This document shows positions 1 to 8,960 of a stretch of DNA of 64,000 bases, piece after piece. Numbering within the stretch: position 1 is the first letter of the stretch; every line of letters begins with the position of its first letter. The DNA lies in contig NZ_JACSKZ010000001.1 of the NCBI RefSeq assembly GCF_018617875.1, forward strand, positions 496,001 through 560,000. The letters are read 5' to 3'. The notes beneath the pieces were generated by a model. It worked only from the letters and a program-made list of their open reading frames with translations. It was not told the DNA's origin and made no database searches. Made by a program: the position numbers and the translations under genes. This DNA comes from Exiguobacterium algae (GTDB lineage Bacteria; Bacillota; Bacilli; Exiguobacteriales; Exiguobacteriaceae).

Positions 1-550
1 CAATCCGGTCATGTCCATGGTCGATGAGCATCTTCGTCGCGTCATATGCCGCTTGCTCATAGTCGATGTTAACCGCCGGCAAATCATAGCCTTGGTTCAA
101 CGTCGCCGCAAGTACGATTGGGACTGGCGACTTTTTAAATTCTTCCACGAGGTCTTCGTGCAATCGACCACCCATGAAAATAATGCCGTCCACTTGTTTT
201 CCCAAAAGGGTGTTGAGCAGATGGACTTCTTTGTCACGACTCGAGTCCGAGTTTCCAAGGATGATGTTGTACTTATACATGGTTGCGACGTCTTCGATTC
301 CGCGTGCTAAATCCGCGAAGAAAATGTTCGAAATATCCGGGACGATTACGCCGACCGTTGTCGTCTTCTTACTGGCTAGACCGCGTGCCACGGCGTTTGG
401 ACGATAGCCTAGGCGATCAATGGCATCCTGTACTTTTTTACGTGTCGTCGGCTTTACATTCGGGTTACCGTTGACGACTCGCGAGACAGTCGCCATCGAT
501 ACGCTTGCCTCTCGTGCGACGTCATAGATGGTTACATTGTTACTATTCAT
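1..550 (-). CDS. ccpA: Catabolite control protein A (LacI/GalR family), 3' end beyond the window
   Basis: Global carbon catabolite regulator that binds cre operators with Ser46-phosphorylated HPr. The first 183 residues are visible. They start with [20 protein letters not shown], a LacI-type helix-turn-helix at about residues 5-25, followed by the hinge region ([13 protein letters not shown]) and the start of the periplasmic-binding-protein-like effector domain ([15 protein letters not shown]). ATG at 550 is preceded by an AGGAGG-like site. The gene lies downstream of aroA on the same strand, as in Bacillus, separated by a probable terminator. The reading frame is open to the window edge, so the C-terminus is not visible. 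Assignment as CcpA rather than another LacI regulator rests on the N-terminus plus the aroA neighbour. Confidence 0.93.
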   Translation of the reverse strand, partial: MNSNNVTIYDVAREASVSMATVSRVVNGNPNVKPTTRKKVQDAIDRLGYRPNAVARGLASKKTTTVGVIVPDISNIFFADLARGIEDVATMYKYNIILGNSDSSRDKEVHLLNTLLGKQVDGIIFMGGRLHEDLVEEFKKSPVPIVLAATLNQGYDLPAVNIDYEQAAYDATKMLIDHGHDRI

Positions 551-602
551 GAATACTCCTCCTACAAGCAGTGATTTTCAAAAAATTTTCATAAAACGTG
601 TT

Positions 603-628
603 AAAAAAGGAAGACAGGTATCTGTCAT
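603..628 (-). terminator. Terminator after aroA
   Basis: On the minus strand GACAG-ATAC-CTGTC is followed by TTCCTTTTTT. It lies between aroA and ccpA, so ccpA probably also has its own promoter. Confidence 0.55.
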
Positions 629-676
629 CATTTTACCCTGTCTCCATGCGATATAAAACGTTTCCAAATGGAAAGC

Positions 677-1768
677 TTACTTTTTCACCAAATCAAGTTT
701 AGGAAATTGGGTCGTGAGCCCTTCCACAAATTGATCAAATTGATCAAAATCGAGTTGCTGCTGTGCATCTGAAAGCGCGATGGCAGGATTCGGATGTACT
801 TCAACCATAATGCCATCCGCTCCGATTGCGAGAGCTGCCTTCGCCGCCGGTAACAACAAGTCACGACGTCCTGTAGAGTGCGTGACGTCTACCATGACCG
901 GCAAATGCGTTTCCTGCTTTAAAATCGGTACAGCTGTGATGTCTAACGTGTTTCTTGTCGCACGTTCGTAAGTACGAATTCCACGTTCACATAAAATGAC
1001 TTGGCTGTTTCCGCTCGACATGATGTATTCTGCCGCATAAATGAATTCTTCGATTGTTGCCGAGAGACCTCGTTTCAATAAAACCGGTTTGTCTGTTTTA
1101 CCGACTTCTTTTAACAAGTCGAAGTTTTGCATATTACGAGCGCCTACTTGAATGATGTCCACGTATGGAAGCGCAGACTCCACGGCACCTGGTGTCATGA
1201 TTTCCGTGATGACGCGTAAGTCGTGTCGGTCAGCAGCCGCTTTTAACAGTTTCAGTCCTTCCAACCCTAATCCTTGAAAATCATATGGCGATGTCCGTGG
1301 TTTATACGCCCCGCCTCGCATGATTTTCACACCGGATTGCGCTAACTTTTCAGCGACGGCATTCACTTGTTCAAACGATTCGACCGCGCAGGGTCCCGCA
1401 ATCAGTTGAGGAACCCCGTTTCCAATCGTCACATCTTTCAACTGCAGCACCGTATCCTCTGCTTGACGCTTCCGCGAGACGAGTAACGTTTTGTCACGGT
1501 CCTCACCTTGCAGTTCAGCCGAAGCTTTAAACATCTCTTTGAAAATATGTTGAAGGCGTGACGTTTCGAACGGTCCTGGGTTCGACGCAGCGATAAAATC
1601 AAGCATTTCACGTTCACGTACCGGATCATACCGTTCCACACCTTGAAGTCGTTTTACTTTCCCGATTTCAACTGCGAGTGCCCCACGACGACTAAGCAGG
1701 TCGAGCATCTCACGATTGATTTCATCCATTTCTCGACGTAATCGATTCAATTGATCTTGTGGACTCAT
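677..1768 (-). CDS. aroA: Bifunctional chorismate mutase / 3-deoxy-7-phosphoheptulonate synthase
   Basis: First step of the shikimate pathway: condenses PEP and erythrose 4-phosphate to DAHP, with an N-terminal AroQ-type chorismate mutase that gives feedback control by prephenate/chorismate. Residues 1-90 form the helical mutase domain ([18 protein letters not shown], with LLSRR). Residues about 107-360 form a KDO8PS-like DAHP synthase, with GPCAVES at 125-131 and [11 protein letters not shown] further on. The 363-residue length fits the Bacillus AroA(G) fusion. ATG at 1768 follows GAGAGGG. It sits directly upstream of ccpA and downstream of the ytxG-ytxH pair, the same order as in B. subtilis. 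Confidence 0.96.
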   Translation of the reverse strand: MSPQDQLNRLRREMDEINREMLDLLSRRGALAVEIGKVKRLQGVERYDPVREREMLDFIAASNPGPFETSRLQHIFKEMFKASAELQGEDRDKTLLVSRKRQAEDTVLQLKDVTIGNGVPQLIAGPCAVESFEQVNAVAEKLAQSGVKIMRGGAYKPRTSPYDFQGLGLEGLKLLKAAADRHDLRVITEIMTPGAVESALPYVDIIQVGARNMQNFDLLKEVGKTDKPVLLKRGLSATIEEFIYAAEYIMSSGNSQVILCERGIRTYERATRNTLDITAVPILKQETHLPVMVDVTHSTGRRDLLLPAAKAALAIGADGIMVEVHPNPAIALSDAQQQLDFDQFDQFVEGLTTQFPKLDLVKK

Positions 1769-1865
1769 AATTTCCCTCTCATTTCTAAGCCGTTCTTTCC
1801 AGAAACCTAATTATATCGAATTTTTTATGCTTTGTCATAAGGAAAAAGCCCACGTCACAAATTCA

Positions 1866-1897
1866 CCAAAAAAGAGACCGTTTCGGAACGGTCCCTC
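1866..1897 (-). terminator. Terminator after ytxH
   Basis: Stem GACCGTT/AACGGTC with a 4-base loop; on the minus strand it is followed by a run of six T. Confidence 0.85.
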
Positions 1898-1904
1898 GCT
1901 TCAG

Positions 1905-2468
1905 TCACTCATCTTTTTTCAAATCATCTTTCAGATGGTTGAGATCTTCTTTCGCATCCTCATCAATCAATTCATTGACAGGTGCTTCAAGTGTATCATC
2001 CGACTCCGCCTCGCCTTCAAAAGAATCGACAGATTGACCTGATTCGTCTTCTTCAGCTGCTCGGTCCATCTGTTCTTTTACTTCTGATTCCGCTTCAGCA
2101 ACAAGTTGATCGGCTTTTTCCATCGCTTCTTCGATTGAAAGGTCGTCTTCATCCATCTGTTGTTTGAGTTCAGCGGCGTTACGCGCCTTCTCTTTCACGA
2201 TGCTCAAGACGGGAGCTGCTTTATCGCTAGCAACCTTGATCCATTCTCCGACAACCGGTTCAGCCTTTTCACGCATTTCTTTCGATTTGACTGTCAGACG
2301 TTCACGTGAAGGAGACGTCTTTTCATCGATATACGTCCGGACTTCGCGACCGCTCTTCGGCGATGTCAACACGGCCACAGCCGCTCCGATGATTCCTCCA
2401 AGGATCACACCTGTTAAGAATCCGCTACCGGATTGAGTTGGTTCAGTTGGTTGTTTGTTCACTGTCAT
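1905..2468 (-). CDS. ytxH: YtxH domain protein
   Basis: Small stress-associated membrane protein of the YtxH family; molecular role unknown. Residues about 18-36 are a hydrophobic glycine-rich segment (FLTGVILGGIIGAAVAVLT) followed by SPKSGRE, the hallmark of this family. The rest is a long, charged, Glu/Lys-rich and probably coiled-coil tail with a very acidic C-terminus. At 187 residues it is longer than many YtxH proteins because of this tail. It follows ytxG by 22 bases, so the two are probably one transcript. A second YtxH-family gene lies at 36735-37247. Confidence 0.85.
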   Translation of the reverse strand: MTVNKQPTEPTQSGSGFLTGVILGGIIGAAVAVLTSPKSGREVRTYIDEKTSPSRERLTVKSKEMREKAEPVVGEWIKVASDKAAPVLSIVKEKARNAAELKQQMDEDDLSIEEAMEKADQLVAEAESEVKEQMDRAAEEDESGQSVDSFEGEAESDDTLEAPVNELIDEDAKEDLNHLKDDLKKDE

Positions 2469-2490
2469 ATGCGTGTTCCTCCCAATTGTT

Positions 2491-3006
2491 TTATTTGATG
2501 GTATCGTCGGTCACAATCATGTCCGGTGATACGGGTGTTTCTTCTTTCTTCTCCCGACGACCTCTTCTGCGCGGTCGTTCTTTTGTAGAAGAAGACGACT
2601 CCGGTTTGTTCTTTTTGAACAGCTCCACAGCCACGGAGCCCCAGCGAACCGCTTGAGCGATCTGCTCTTTATTCTCATCGGCTGCTGAATGAACCGAAGA
2701 AGAAACGGTACGAACCGATTCCGTCACTTCGTTCAACGAGGTGCCCAGCTCATCCAGTGCATGGGCTACAGGAGCAAGCAATTCTGTTTTCTCCTCTACG
2801 TTATCCACGAGACGGTTCGTCTTATGTAAGAGCGCCGTCACTTCCATCGTGATGCCATCTAGCTGTCGTTCTAAGTTCTCAGTCGTGTTTGCGACACTTC
2901 CGAGCGTGCGATTGACGTTCGATAAGACACGCGCCAAGAAAATGACGAGCACGACGAAAGCGAGTGCCGCAACCAGACCCGCGATGCCTCCTAATGTGAT
3001 CTCCAT
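2491..3006 (-). CDS. ytxG: DUF948 membrane protein (YtxG-like)
   Basis: General-stress membrane protein of the DUF948 family; biochemical function unknown. One N-terminal transmembrane segment (about residues 8-27, LVAALAFVVLVIFLARVL) is followed by a long heptad-rich helical region (residues about 30-120), resembling the hinge and linker helices of chemoreceptors. The C-terminus is basic then acidic (KERPRRRGRREKKEE). Length 171. It is first in a two-gene unit with ytxH. ATG at 3006 follows a GGAGGAATGGATTG site. Confidence 0.85.
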   Translation of the reverse strand: MEITLGGIAGLVAALAFVVLVIFLARVLSNVNRTLGSVANTTENLERQLDGITMEVTALLHKTNRLVDNVEEKTELLAPVAHALDELGTSLNEVTESVRTVSSSVHSAADENKEQIAQAVRWGSVAVELFKKNKPESSSSTKERPRRRGRREKKEETPVSPDMIVTDDTIK

Positions 3007-3175
3007 TCAATCCATTCCTCCTATTCAATCAATTCTTGTTTCATTATAGCACCATTATGACTGAAAAGATTTGCTACTACCGTTTTCGCCATTCGGTCTG
3101 ATTATTCCTTTACCCGTTTTTATGTTTTCGATTACACTAAAATAGAAATAAACTAAAAAAATTAGGGGTGGTCGT

Positions 3176-4288
3176 GTGAGAGATCCAAGAATAACGCAAT
3201 TAGCAGACGGTTTGATCAATTATTCCGTCAAACTTCAACCAGGAGAAAACGTTCTGATTGAAAATTTCGGTGTAGAAGAATCGCTCGTTGAAGCGCTCGT
3301 CGAAAAAGCGTACGAGGCAGGAGGGCATCCTTTCGTCTTATTGAAAGAAAGCCGCATCTTACGCAAACTTTACACAGGGGCAAGTAAAGACCAGCTCGAG
3401 CTGATGGCAGATATCGAGCGTAAACAGATGCAAGCGATGGATGCATACATCGGACTTCGTGCCGGTGACAATATTAACGAATTGTCTGACGTACCAGCAG
3501 AACAACAGAAATTGGTCGGCGCGACAATCGGCAAAATGCATACCGAAGACCGCGTCAAAGGGACGAAATGGGTCGTGTTACGTTACCCTTCTCCATCAAT
3601 GGCACAGCTTGCTGGAAAATCAACTGAGGCATTTGAAGACTTTTATTTCAACGTTTGTACTTTAGACTACGAAAAAATGGACCGCGCGATGGACGCGCTC
3701 GTTGAATTGATGAACCAGACCGACCGTGTCCAATTGAAAGGACCAGGTACCGACCTTTCCTTCTCAATCAAAGACATTCCGGCAATCAAATGTTCAGGTC
3801 AAATGAATATTCCTGACGGAGAAGTCTTCACTGCACCGGTCAAAGATTCTGTGAATGGTGTCATCACCTACAACACGCCTTCCCCGTACCAAGGATTCAC
3901 GTTCGAGAATGTGAAGTTGACGTTTAAAGACGGGAAAATCGTAGATGCGACCGCAAACGACACGGACCGGATCAACGAAGTGTTTAACACAGATGAAGGC
4001 GCACGTTATGTCGGTGAATTTGCAATCGGTGTGAACCCATACATCCAACATCCGATGAAAGATATTCTCTTCGATGAAAAAATTGATGGCAGTTTCCACT
4101 TCACACCGGGACAAGCGTATGACGATGCCTATAACGGAAACAACTCGTCTGTACACTGGGACCTCGTGAATATCCAGCGCCCAGACTATGGTGGCGGAGA
4201 AATCTGGTTTGACGATGTACTCATCCGTAAAGACGGTCGATTTGTCGTTGACGCCCTTCTTCCACTCAACCCTGAAAACCTTAAATAA
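3176..4288 (+). CDS. ampS: M29-family aminopeptidase (AmpS/PepS)
   Basis: Thermophilic-type metallo-aminopeptidase, cytosolic, that removes N-terminal residues from peptides. The 370-residue sequence is colinear with the M29 family. The C-terminal half carries the acidic and histidine residues expected to bind two metal ions: EFAIGVNPYI, the segment from HPMKDILFDEKIDGSFHF, and the histidine in SSVHWDL. The start is GTG at 3176, behind AGGGGTGG at a good distance. It is a single-gene unit facing dps. The hairpin after its stop mainly carries a T-run in the opposite direction. Confidence 0.94.
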   Translation: MRDPRITQLADGLINYSVKLQPGENVLIENFGVEESLVEALVEKAYEAGGHPFVLLKESRILRKLYTGASKDQLELMADIERKQMQAMDAYIGLRAGDNINELSDVPAEQQKLVGATIGKMHTEDRVKGTKWVVLRYPSPSMAQLAGKSTEAFEDFYFNVCTLDYEKMDRAMDALVELMNQTDRVQLKGPGTDLSFSIKDIPAIKCSGQMNIPDGEVFTAPVKDSVNGVITYNTPSPYQGFTFENVKLTFKDGKIVDATANDTDRINEVFNTDEGARYVGEFAIGVNPYIQHPMKDILFDEKIDGSFHFTPGQAYDDAYNGNNSSVHWDLVNIQRPDYGGGEIWFDDVLIRKDGRFVVDALLPLNPENLK

Positions 4289-4292
4289 TTAA

Positions 4293-4327
4293 AAAATGAA
4301 GGGCGTCCCAACGGGCGCCCTTCATTG
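4293..4327 (-). terminator. Hairpin between ampS and dps
   Basis: Stem AATGAAGGGCG/CGCCCTTCATT. The minus-strand side runs into TTTTTAATTA, so it mainly ends dps; it may also slow transcription leaving ampS. Confidence 0.85.
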
Positions 4328-4331
4328 CGTG

Positions 4332-4784
4332 TTACAAGCTTGTTTTTTTACCAAGCGCTGCAGACATCATCCAAATCTCTTTTTCGAGTCGTTCGATGTG
4401 AGAAATAAATGTATCCTCGATTGCTTCATCACCGTCTTCGAAATGCTCCATCGCATCCTGCATTTCTTGACGAATTTGCTTGAAGTCCGTGATCACATCT
4501 TTGATCATTTGTTCTGTCTCTGCGTTGCGGTCACCTTCTTGGAGGGTTGAGTGCTCCAAATACTCTTTCATCGTGGCATATGGTTCCCCGTCATTCATCA
4601 AAAGACGCTCCGCCACGTCATCATATAATTCTGCCACGAGATTGTAGAGTTCCTCGAGTTTCTCATGATACGTGAAGAAGTGTGGACCACTGATGTACCA
4701 ATGATAGTTATGGAGTTTTACAAACAGTAGTCCATAATTAGCGACTTCTTTGTTCAACGTATTCAGTGCACCTTGACTAGCCAT
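4332..4784 (-). CDS. dps: Dps-family ferroxidase / DNA-protecting protein
   Basis: Forms dodecameric shells that oxidise and store iron and protect against peroxide. From ATG at 4784 it has 150 residues. The inter-subunit ferroxidase ligands are visible at the Listeria Dps spacing: H28 (in KLHNYHW), H40 (in FTYHEK), D55 and E59 (in YDDVAER). The ATG at 4784 is preferred because AAAGGAG lies nine bases upstream; a TTG at 4811 would place that site inside the gene. It has its own terminator. It sits between ampS and murC, an insertion relative to Bacillus order. A PerR operator would be expected, but I could not identify a clean one. Confidence 0.93.
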   Translation of the reverse strand: MASQGALNTLNKEVANYGLLFVKLHNYHWYISGPHFFTYHEKLEELYNLVAELYDDVAERLLMNDGEPYATMKEYLEHSTLQEGDRNAETEQMIKDVITDFKQIRQEMQDAMEHFEDGDEAIEDTFISHIERLEKEIWMMSAALGKKTSL

Positions 4785-4851
4785 TTCGAACATCTCCTTT
4801 GTAATATTCAATCGCTACTACTATTACCGAGATGCGCTTTCGTTAAACATG

Positions 4852-4878
4852 AAAAAGGAGAGGCGCGGCCTCTCCTTT
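4852..4878 (-). terminator. Terminator after murC
   Basis: Stem AAAGGAGAGGC/GCCTCTCCTTT with a GCG loop, followed on the minus strand by TTTTTC. Confidence 0.85.
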
Positions 4879-4883
4879 GGTGT

Positions 4884-6191
4884 TTAAGCTTCTAGTTTGA
4901 CGATTTCTTCATATTCACGTTGATACGTCTGAATATCTCCTGCCCCCATGAAAAGGAGCACCGCTTCTTCATGTTCACGAAGTACCGCTGTACCGCCGCG
5001 TTTCAGGATATTGGCCCCATCGATTCGAGATTGTAAATCTTCAATCGTGACCGTACCTTCCTGTTCACGTGCAGAACCGAAGATGTCACATAAATAAACA
5101 GCATCCGCCTCAGACAACGCCTCGGCAAAGTCATCCATAAATGATTTCAGACGAGTGTACGTATGCGGTTGGAAAATCGCTACGACTTCACGATCCGCAT
5201 ACTTTTTACGTGCCGATTCGACCGTGGCACGGATTTCACGTGGATGGTGAGCGTAATCATCAACTAACACCTGATTGTTCAGTGTAGATTCACTAAAGCG
5301 ACGTTTGACTCCATTAAATGTTTCAAGCCGCTCTTTCACCAAGTCTTTTGGTAAGTTCTCATAGTCACACGTCGCAATGACGGCCAGTGCATTCAATACA
5401 CTATGATCTCCGTATCCCGGGATGCGGAACGTTCCGTAGAAATCGTCACGTAAGAACACATCGAATGTCGTTCCGTTCTCTGTTGACGTAACGTTTTCAG
5501 CACGAAAATCATTGTGCGTGCCAAAGCCGTAGTACACAATCGGGACATTCGCCTGGATGTGTTGAAGGTTCTCATCATCTCCACACGCAATGATGCCCTT
5601 TTTCACTTGCTTGGCCATTTCTTGGAATGCATCGATGACATCATCAAGGCCAGAGAAATAATCAGAGTGGTCAAAATCAATATTCGTCATAATGGCATAA
5701 TCAGGACGATAGTATAAGAAATGACGCTTGTACTCGCAGGCCTCGAATACAAAGTTTTTAGAATCAGCAACACCCTCGCCTGTCCCGTCCCCGATTAGGA
5801 ACGAGGTTGGCTCGATGCCCTGCATCACATGAGCGAGCAGGCCAGTCGTAGATGTTTTGCCATGTGATCCTGTGATGGCCACACTTGTATAGTGGTCAGC
5901 AAGCTCACCAAGAAACTCATAATATTTATAAATCGTCAAACCGAGTTCACGGGCACGGACGACTTCCGGATGATCATCCGAAAACGCGTTCCCTTGAACG
6001 ATGATTTGATCTTCTGAAATATTGTCAGGGTCAAACGGTAAAATTTCGATCCCTTTGCGTTTCAGTGCTTCTTCTGTAAAAAATGCTTTTTCAACGTCCG
6101 ATCCACGGACTTCATTATTCATATCATTTAAAATTTGAGCTAAAGGACTCATGCCCGTTCCTTTAATTCCGACGAAGTGATAACGGTTCAT
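4884..6191 (-). CDS. murC: UDP-N-acetylmuramate--L-alanine ligase
   Basis: ATP-dependent addition of the first amino acid of the peptidoglycan stem peptide, in the cytosol. Signs: the N-terminal nucleotide-sugar fold with [14 protein letters not shown] at 5-18, the P-loop GSHGKTS at 108-114, a central domain with [10 protein letters not shown], and a C-terminal domain with [10 protein letters not shown] and FQPHTYTR. The 435-residue length is normal. ATG at 6191 lies ten bases after AGGGGGG. It is the last gene of the minus-strand run ytpP-ytpQ-ytpR-SftA-like-murC. Confidence 0.97.
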   Translation of the reverse strand: MNRYHFVGIKGTGMSPLAQILNDMNNEVRGSDVEKAFFTEEALKRKGIEILPFDPDNISEDQIIVQGNAFSDDHPEVVRARELGLTIYKYYEFLGELADHYTSVAITGSHGKTSTTGLLAHVMQGIEPTSFLIGDGTGEGVADSKNFVFEACEYKRHFLYYRPDYAIMTNIDFDHSDYFSGLDDVIDAFQEMAKQVKKGIIACGDDENLQHIQANVPIVYYGFGTHNDFRAENVTSTENGTTFDVFLRDDFYGTFRIPGYGDHSVLNALAVIATCDYENLPKDLVKERLETFNGVKRRFSESTLNNQVLVDDYAHHPREIRATVESARKKYADREVVAIFQPHTYTRLKSFMDDFAEALSEADAVYLCDIFGSAREQEGTVTIEDLQSRIDGANILKRGGTAVLREHEEAVLLFMGAGDIQTYQREYEEIVKLEA

Positions 6192-6276
6192 CTGTAAATA
6201 GCCCCCCTAATTCATTGCGGTTCGCCAAAATGCGACAAACCTTTGTCATTATAGCAAAACTCATAGAGTCGTGCTA

Positions 6277-7008
6277 TTACAGATTGTTGTTTTTTTGCGC
6301 GAGCCGTCGGCTACGATACATGGCCATCCGGTCTTTTGGCGTCATCATCACGTTTAGCGGGGGTGTATCCGCTTTAAAAGATACTTGGACAGCCGGTGTC
6401 AATTCCGTGTCATCCGGTAATTCGGTCTGCTCCGACTCCGTTTGTAATCTTTCTGCAACATGTTCAACGGCCGGACCGATTGTTTCAGTCATCACTTCTA
6501 ACTCAACATCCTCTTGCTCTTTGACTTCGGGTTGTTCCTCTACGAAAGTCACTTTTTTAGCATTCAAGTTTGTCGAGCTCATGAATACAGAAGAAAACCC
6601 ATCATCCGTGATTGAAACATCACCCAGTACGGGTTGTGATTCTATAGAGGCATGTGTCACTTCCTCTTCCATATCTTCACTCGTATCCGGATTCATTTCC
6701 CGATCCGTTTCTTCGATCGCTTCCTCATTCATTACAAAAGGCACTTCTGTCGCAAGCGATGTGTCAAGCGATTCAACTGATGTTTCGTCTTTCTCAAATT
6801 CTCCTCGTGTTTCAGGAGAGTGAGCATCTGGCAATACGATCTTAGGCTTCGGACGCGCATAGCCATAGATTGGTGACGGCACATCCGACGGGATAAATTC
6901 TTCAGGAGGTTCTTGCTTCGGTGCGACCGGAGCAGTCTTTCCTTCTTTCGAAAGTTCGCGTTTGATTCGCTCCGCTTGCTGTTTCAATGAACGTTCATAT
7001 GCATCCAT
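6277..7008 (-). CDS. SftA-like protein lacking the FtsK motor domain
   Basis: A 243-residue, highly acidic, probably disordered protein between ytpR and murC, exactly where Bacillus carries sftA (ytpS), a soluble FtsK/SpoIIIE-type DNA translocase. Residues about 37-52 (EEFIPSDVPSPIYGYA) resemble the conserved short motif in the linker of SftA. The C-terminal stretch (PPLNVMMTPKDRMAM) resembles the segment that precedes the motor in SftA, from memory of the family. No Walker A, no RecA-like fold and no gamma domain follow: the frame stops at 6277, and only 85 bases separate it from murC. It may be a decayed SftA, or a retained linker that works without the motor. ATG at 7008 follows GAGGAATC. 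Confidence 0.6.
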   Translation of the reverse strand: MDAYERSLKQQAERIKRELSKEGKTAPVAPKQEPPEEFIPSDVPSPIYGYARPKPKIVLPDAHSPETRGEFEKDETSVESLDTSLATEVPFVMNEEAIEETDREMNPDTSEDMEEEVTHASIESQPVLGDVSITDDGFSSVFMSSTNLNAKKVTFVEEQPEVKEQEDVELEVMTETIGPAVEHVAERLQTESEQTELPDDTELTPAVQVSFKADTPPLNVMMTPKDRMAMYRSRRLAQKNNNL

Positions 7009-7045
7009 ACTTGATTCCTCGCTTTTTACTCAATCCGTATTTAAC

Positions 7046-7077
7046 AAAAAATCGGTCGAATTTAGCGACCGATTTTA
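7046..7077 (-). terminator. Terminator overlapping the end of ytpR
   Basis: Stem AAAATCGGTCG/CGACCGATTTT. The last sense codons and the TAA stop of ytpR lie in its first arm and loop. On the minus strand a T-run follows. Confidence 0.75.
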
Positions 7078-7676
7078 AATGCTGTACCTACTTCATATTC
7101 GTCATCCAATACTAGAATTCCTTTTTCCTGCGGTGCATCAGGGAGATTCAATTCACGTGCAGAACAAATCATGCCGTGTGAGCTTTCTCCACGTAATGCA
7201 GATGGACGGATAATGAGACCTGACGGCATGACGGCACCCGGTTTTGCGACAACCACTTTTTGGCCAGCCGCTACGTTCGGGGCACCACATACGATTTGAA
7301 CCGTCGATCCATCGATTTGAACTTGGCAAATCGAGAGTTTATCAGCGTCCGGATGCTTTTCAGCCTGCTCGACATAACCTACCACAAACTTCGGTGACAA
7401 GTCAGCTGACGAAAAGTCTTCATCAATTTGATGCTTCTTCAACACCGACTGAATCGTTTCAACCAATTCCTCAGTTAAATCGACCGGACCGTGCCAGGTC
7501 GTCACATCAAAATATTCACTTGCCTGAAACAGGTTGTAGCCATTCACTTCACCATCTGCTGATTTGACGACCGCGACATCTCCAATCCGTTCAACGGTTT
7601 GATGATGGCGTTCTCCTTCTTTCAACAAAATCATGAGTACATCGCCGATTCCTTCGCGATTATAAAATACGTTCAT
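7062..7676 (-). CDS. ytpR: YtpR family tRNA-binding protein
   Basis: N-terminal DUF4479 domain followed by an EMAP/Arc1p-type tRNA-binding OB fold like that at the N-terminus of bacterial PheT. The OB domain spans about residues 90-195, with VVGYVEQAEKHPDADKLSIC, IVCGAPNVAAGQKV and SHGMICSARELNL. ATG at 7676 (MNVFYNREGIGD) is chosen because Bacillus YtpR starts with the same motif and GGAAG lies seven bases upstream. ATG at 7682 is also possible, and the GTG at 7715 is unlikely. This gives 204 residues. The exact role of the protein is unknown. It follows ytpQ and precedes the SftA-like gene. Confidence 0.9.
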   Translation of the reverse strand: MNVFYNREGIGDVLMILLKEGERHHQTVERIGDVAVVKSADGEVNGYNLFQASEYFDVTTWHGPVDLTEELVETIQSVLKKHQIDEDFSSADLSPKFVVGYVEQAEKHPDADKLSICQVQIDGSTVQIVCGAPNVAAGQKVVVAKPGAVMPSGLIIRPSALRGESSHGMICSARELNLPDAPQEKGILVLDDEYEVGTAFKIGR

Positions 7677-7730
7677 TTGCATACTTCCATACGTCCCTTC
7701 TTTCAAACTCGACACAATTAGTTTATCAGA

Positions 7731-8525
7731 TTATGTGTCCGTTGGCGGGTTCTTTTTTCCAACAATAAAAATTGGCTCAAACTGGCCCGCCTCGTAGTGG
7801 AAGGCAAGTGCTGTAATTGGAATTCTACCGTTTGTGAAAAAGTCGAACATGAGTTGTTGCATCGCATCATATCCTTGATCGTTCCGAATGTCTGCCACAA
7901 TCATCACGTCTTGATGGGGCACCCCGACCAACATCTCACCTTCCACGCGTCGCGCCATCATCCGTAAAAAATCTTCGTTTAATACACGTGATGCCTCATA
8001 CCCATCCCGGGTGGACAGGAAATAAAATGGATTTCCTGCGACTTGATCCTGTTTCATCTCGGTCGGGAGTTTTTTCACGTTATTGCGCGCGATTTCATCC
8101 AACTGTTTCAGTGTCATCCCGTCACCCAAGTGGCGTTCTTCAATCAATCGATAACCGTCACCACGATCCAGCGCATAAAAAACAGCTGTCTCGGCCGTAT
8201 GCGGCATCGTGACGAGCGCTTCCCCCGCCTTTGTCATCTTCGAGAAGGAGTTGGAACGGATGACCGGGAAAATCTCTGACTCATGCCCAATGAGTGAAAT
8301 CGTCTCGTCAGCTGTCAATGCAGATTGAATATAGTTTACCACTTCATCCACGGCGACTTGTCCACGTACTTTCGCTTTCGCAACAATCGGTGCTAGACGA
8401 ATATTGACACCGAAGCGATCGGTTGCCCGCTCGACCCGCAGCACTTCGTTCTCACGATCATACGATGTTCGGTACCCTTCTTGAAATTTCGATTCCAGGT
8501 AACGTCTCAATTCATTGCGTTCCAT
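7731..8525 (-). CDS. ytpQ: DUF1444 family protein YtpQ
   Basis: Conserved Bacillales protein of unknown biochemical function. The 264 residues run colinear with the family: an N-terminal helical part (MERNELRRYLESKFQEGYR) and a mixed alpha/beta remainder with no signal peptide or membrane segment. It is sandwiched between ytpP (6 bases upstream) and ytpR, as in B. subtilis, so it is surely cotranscribed with them. Confidence 0.9.
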   Translation of the reverse strand: MERNELRRYLESKFQEGYRTSYDRENEVLRVERATDRFGVNIRLAPIVAKAKVRGQVAVDEVVNYIQSALTADETISLIGHESEIFPVIRSNSFSKMTKAGEALVTMPHTAETAVFYALDRGDGYRLIEERHLGDGMTLKQLDEIARNNVKKLPTEMKQDQVAGNPFYFLSTRDGYEASRVLNEDFLRMMARRVEGEMLVGVPHQDVMIVADIRNDQGYDAMQQLMFDFFTNGRIPITALAFHYEAGQFEPIFIVGKKNPPTDT

Positions 8526-8531
8526 AAAACG

Positions 8532-8843
8532 TCACCCTAACCCGTTCAAGAATGCTTCCACCTGCTCAGGTGTTTTTCGTTCTCGACCGACATAACGGTC
8601 TACTTCCATCCCTTCGAGGAAGGCGACAAAGCTTGGAATCCCAAAGATATCGAGTTCTTGAGCTAATTCCATGAAGTCATCTCGATCGACGTAATAAAAC
8701 GTCCAGTCCGGGAATTTTTGTTCGATTTCAGGCATGAACGGGTCGAGGAAACGGCAATCTCCACACCATGTTGCCGAGAACATGAATACACTTTTCTCTT
8801 GTTTCGCTTCATTATATTGAGTCATCGTTGATAATTGTTTCAT
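8532..8843 (-). CDS. ytpP: Thioredoxin-family protein YtpP
   Basis: Thioredoxin fold of 103 residues without signal peptide, so probably a cytosolic thiol-disulfide reductase. The active site is C27-G-D-C30 in the context SATWCGDCRFL, where classical thioredoxin has WCGPC. The cis-proline loop (GIPSF) is present near residue 73. It is the first gene of the ytpP-ytpQ-ytpR-SftA-like-murC run; ATG at 8843 is preceded by AGGAGTGG. Confidence 0.92.
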   Translation of the reverse strand: MKQLSTMTQYNEAKQEKSVFMFSATWCGDCRFLDPFMPEIEQKFPDWTFYYVDRDDFMELAQELDIFGIPSFVAFLEGMEVDRYVGRERKTPEQVEAFLNGLG

Positions 8844-8960
8844 TTTTCACCACTCCTGTTCATTTTTTCCTCACTAATAATAGCATAAGTCGTATCAGAC
8901 ATTCCGCTCTCCTGTTTGTTATAATCAAAACCGAGACTAATGGAAATAGGTGACCTCTTC

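Noticed and set aside
4790-4860. PerR box before dps
   Set aside because: I found only loose AT-rich matches and no convincing palindrome.
6215-6823. Ser-rich plus-strand ORF of 202 codons
   Set aside because: It is the antisense of the acidic SftA-like gene; Ser/Thr runs come from reversed Glu/Asp codons. No ribosome binding site and no family.
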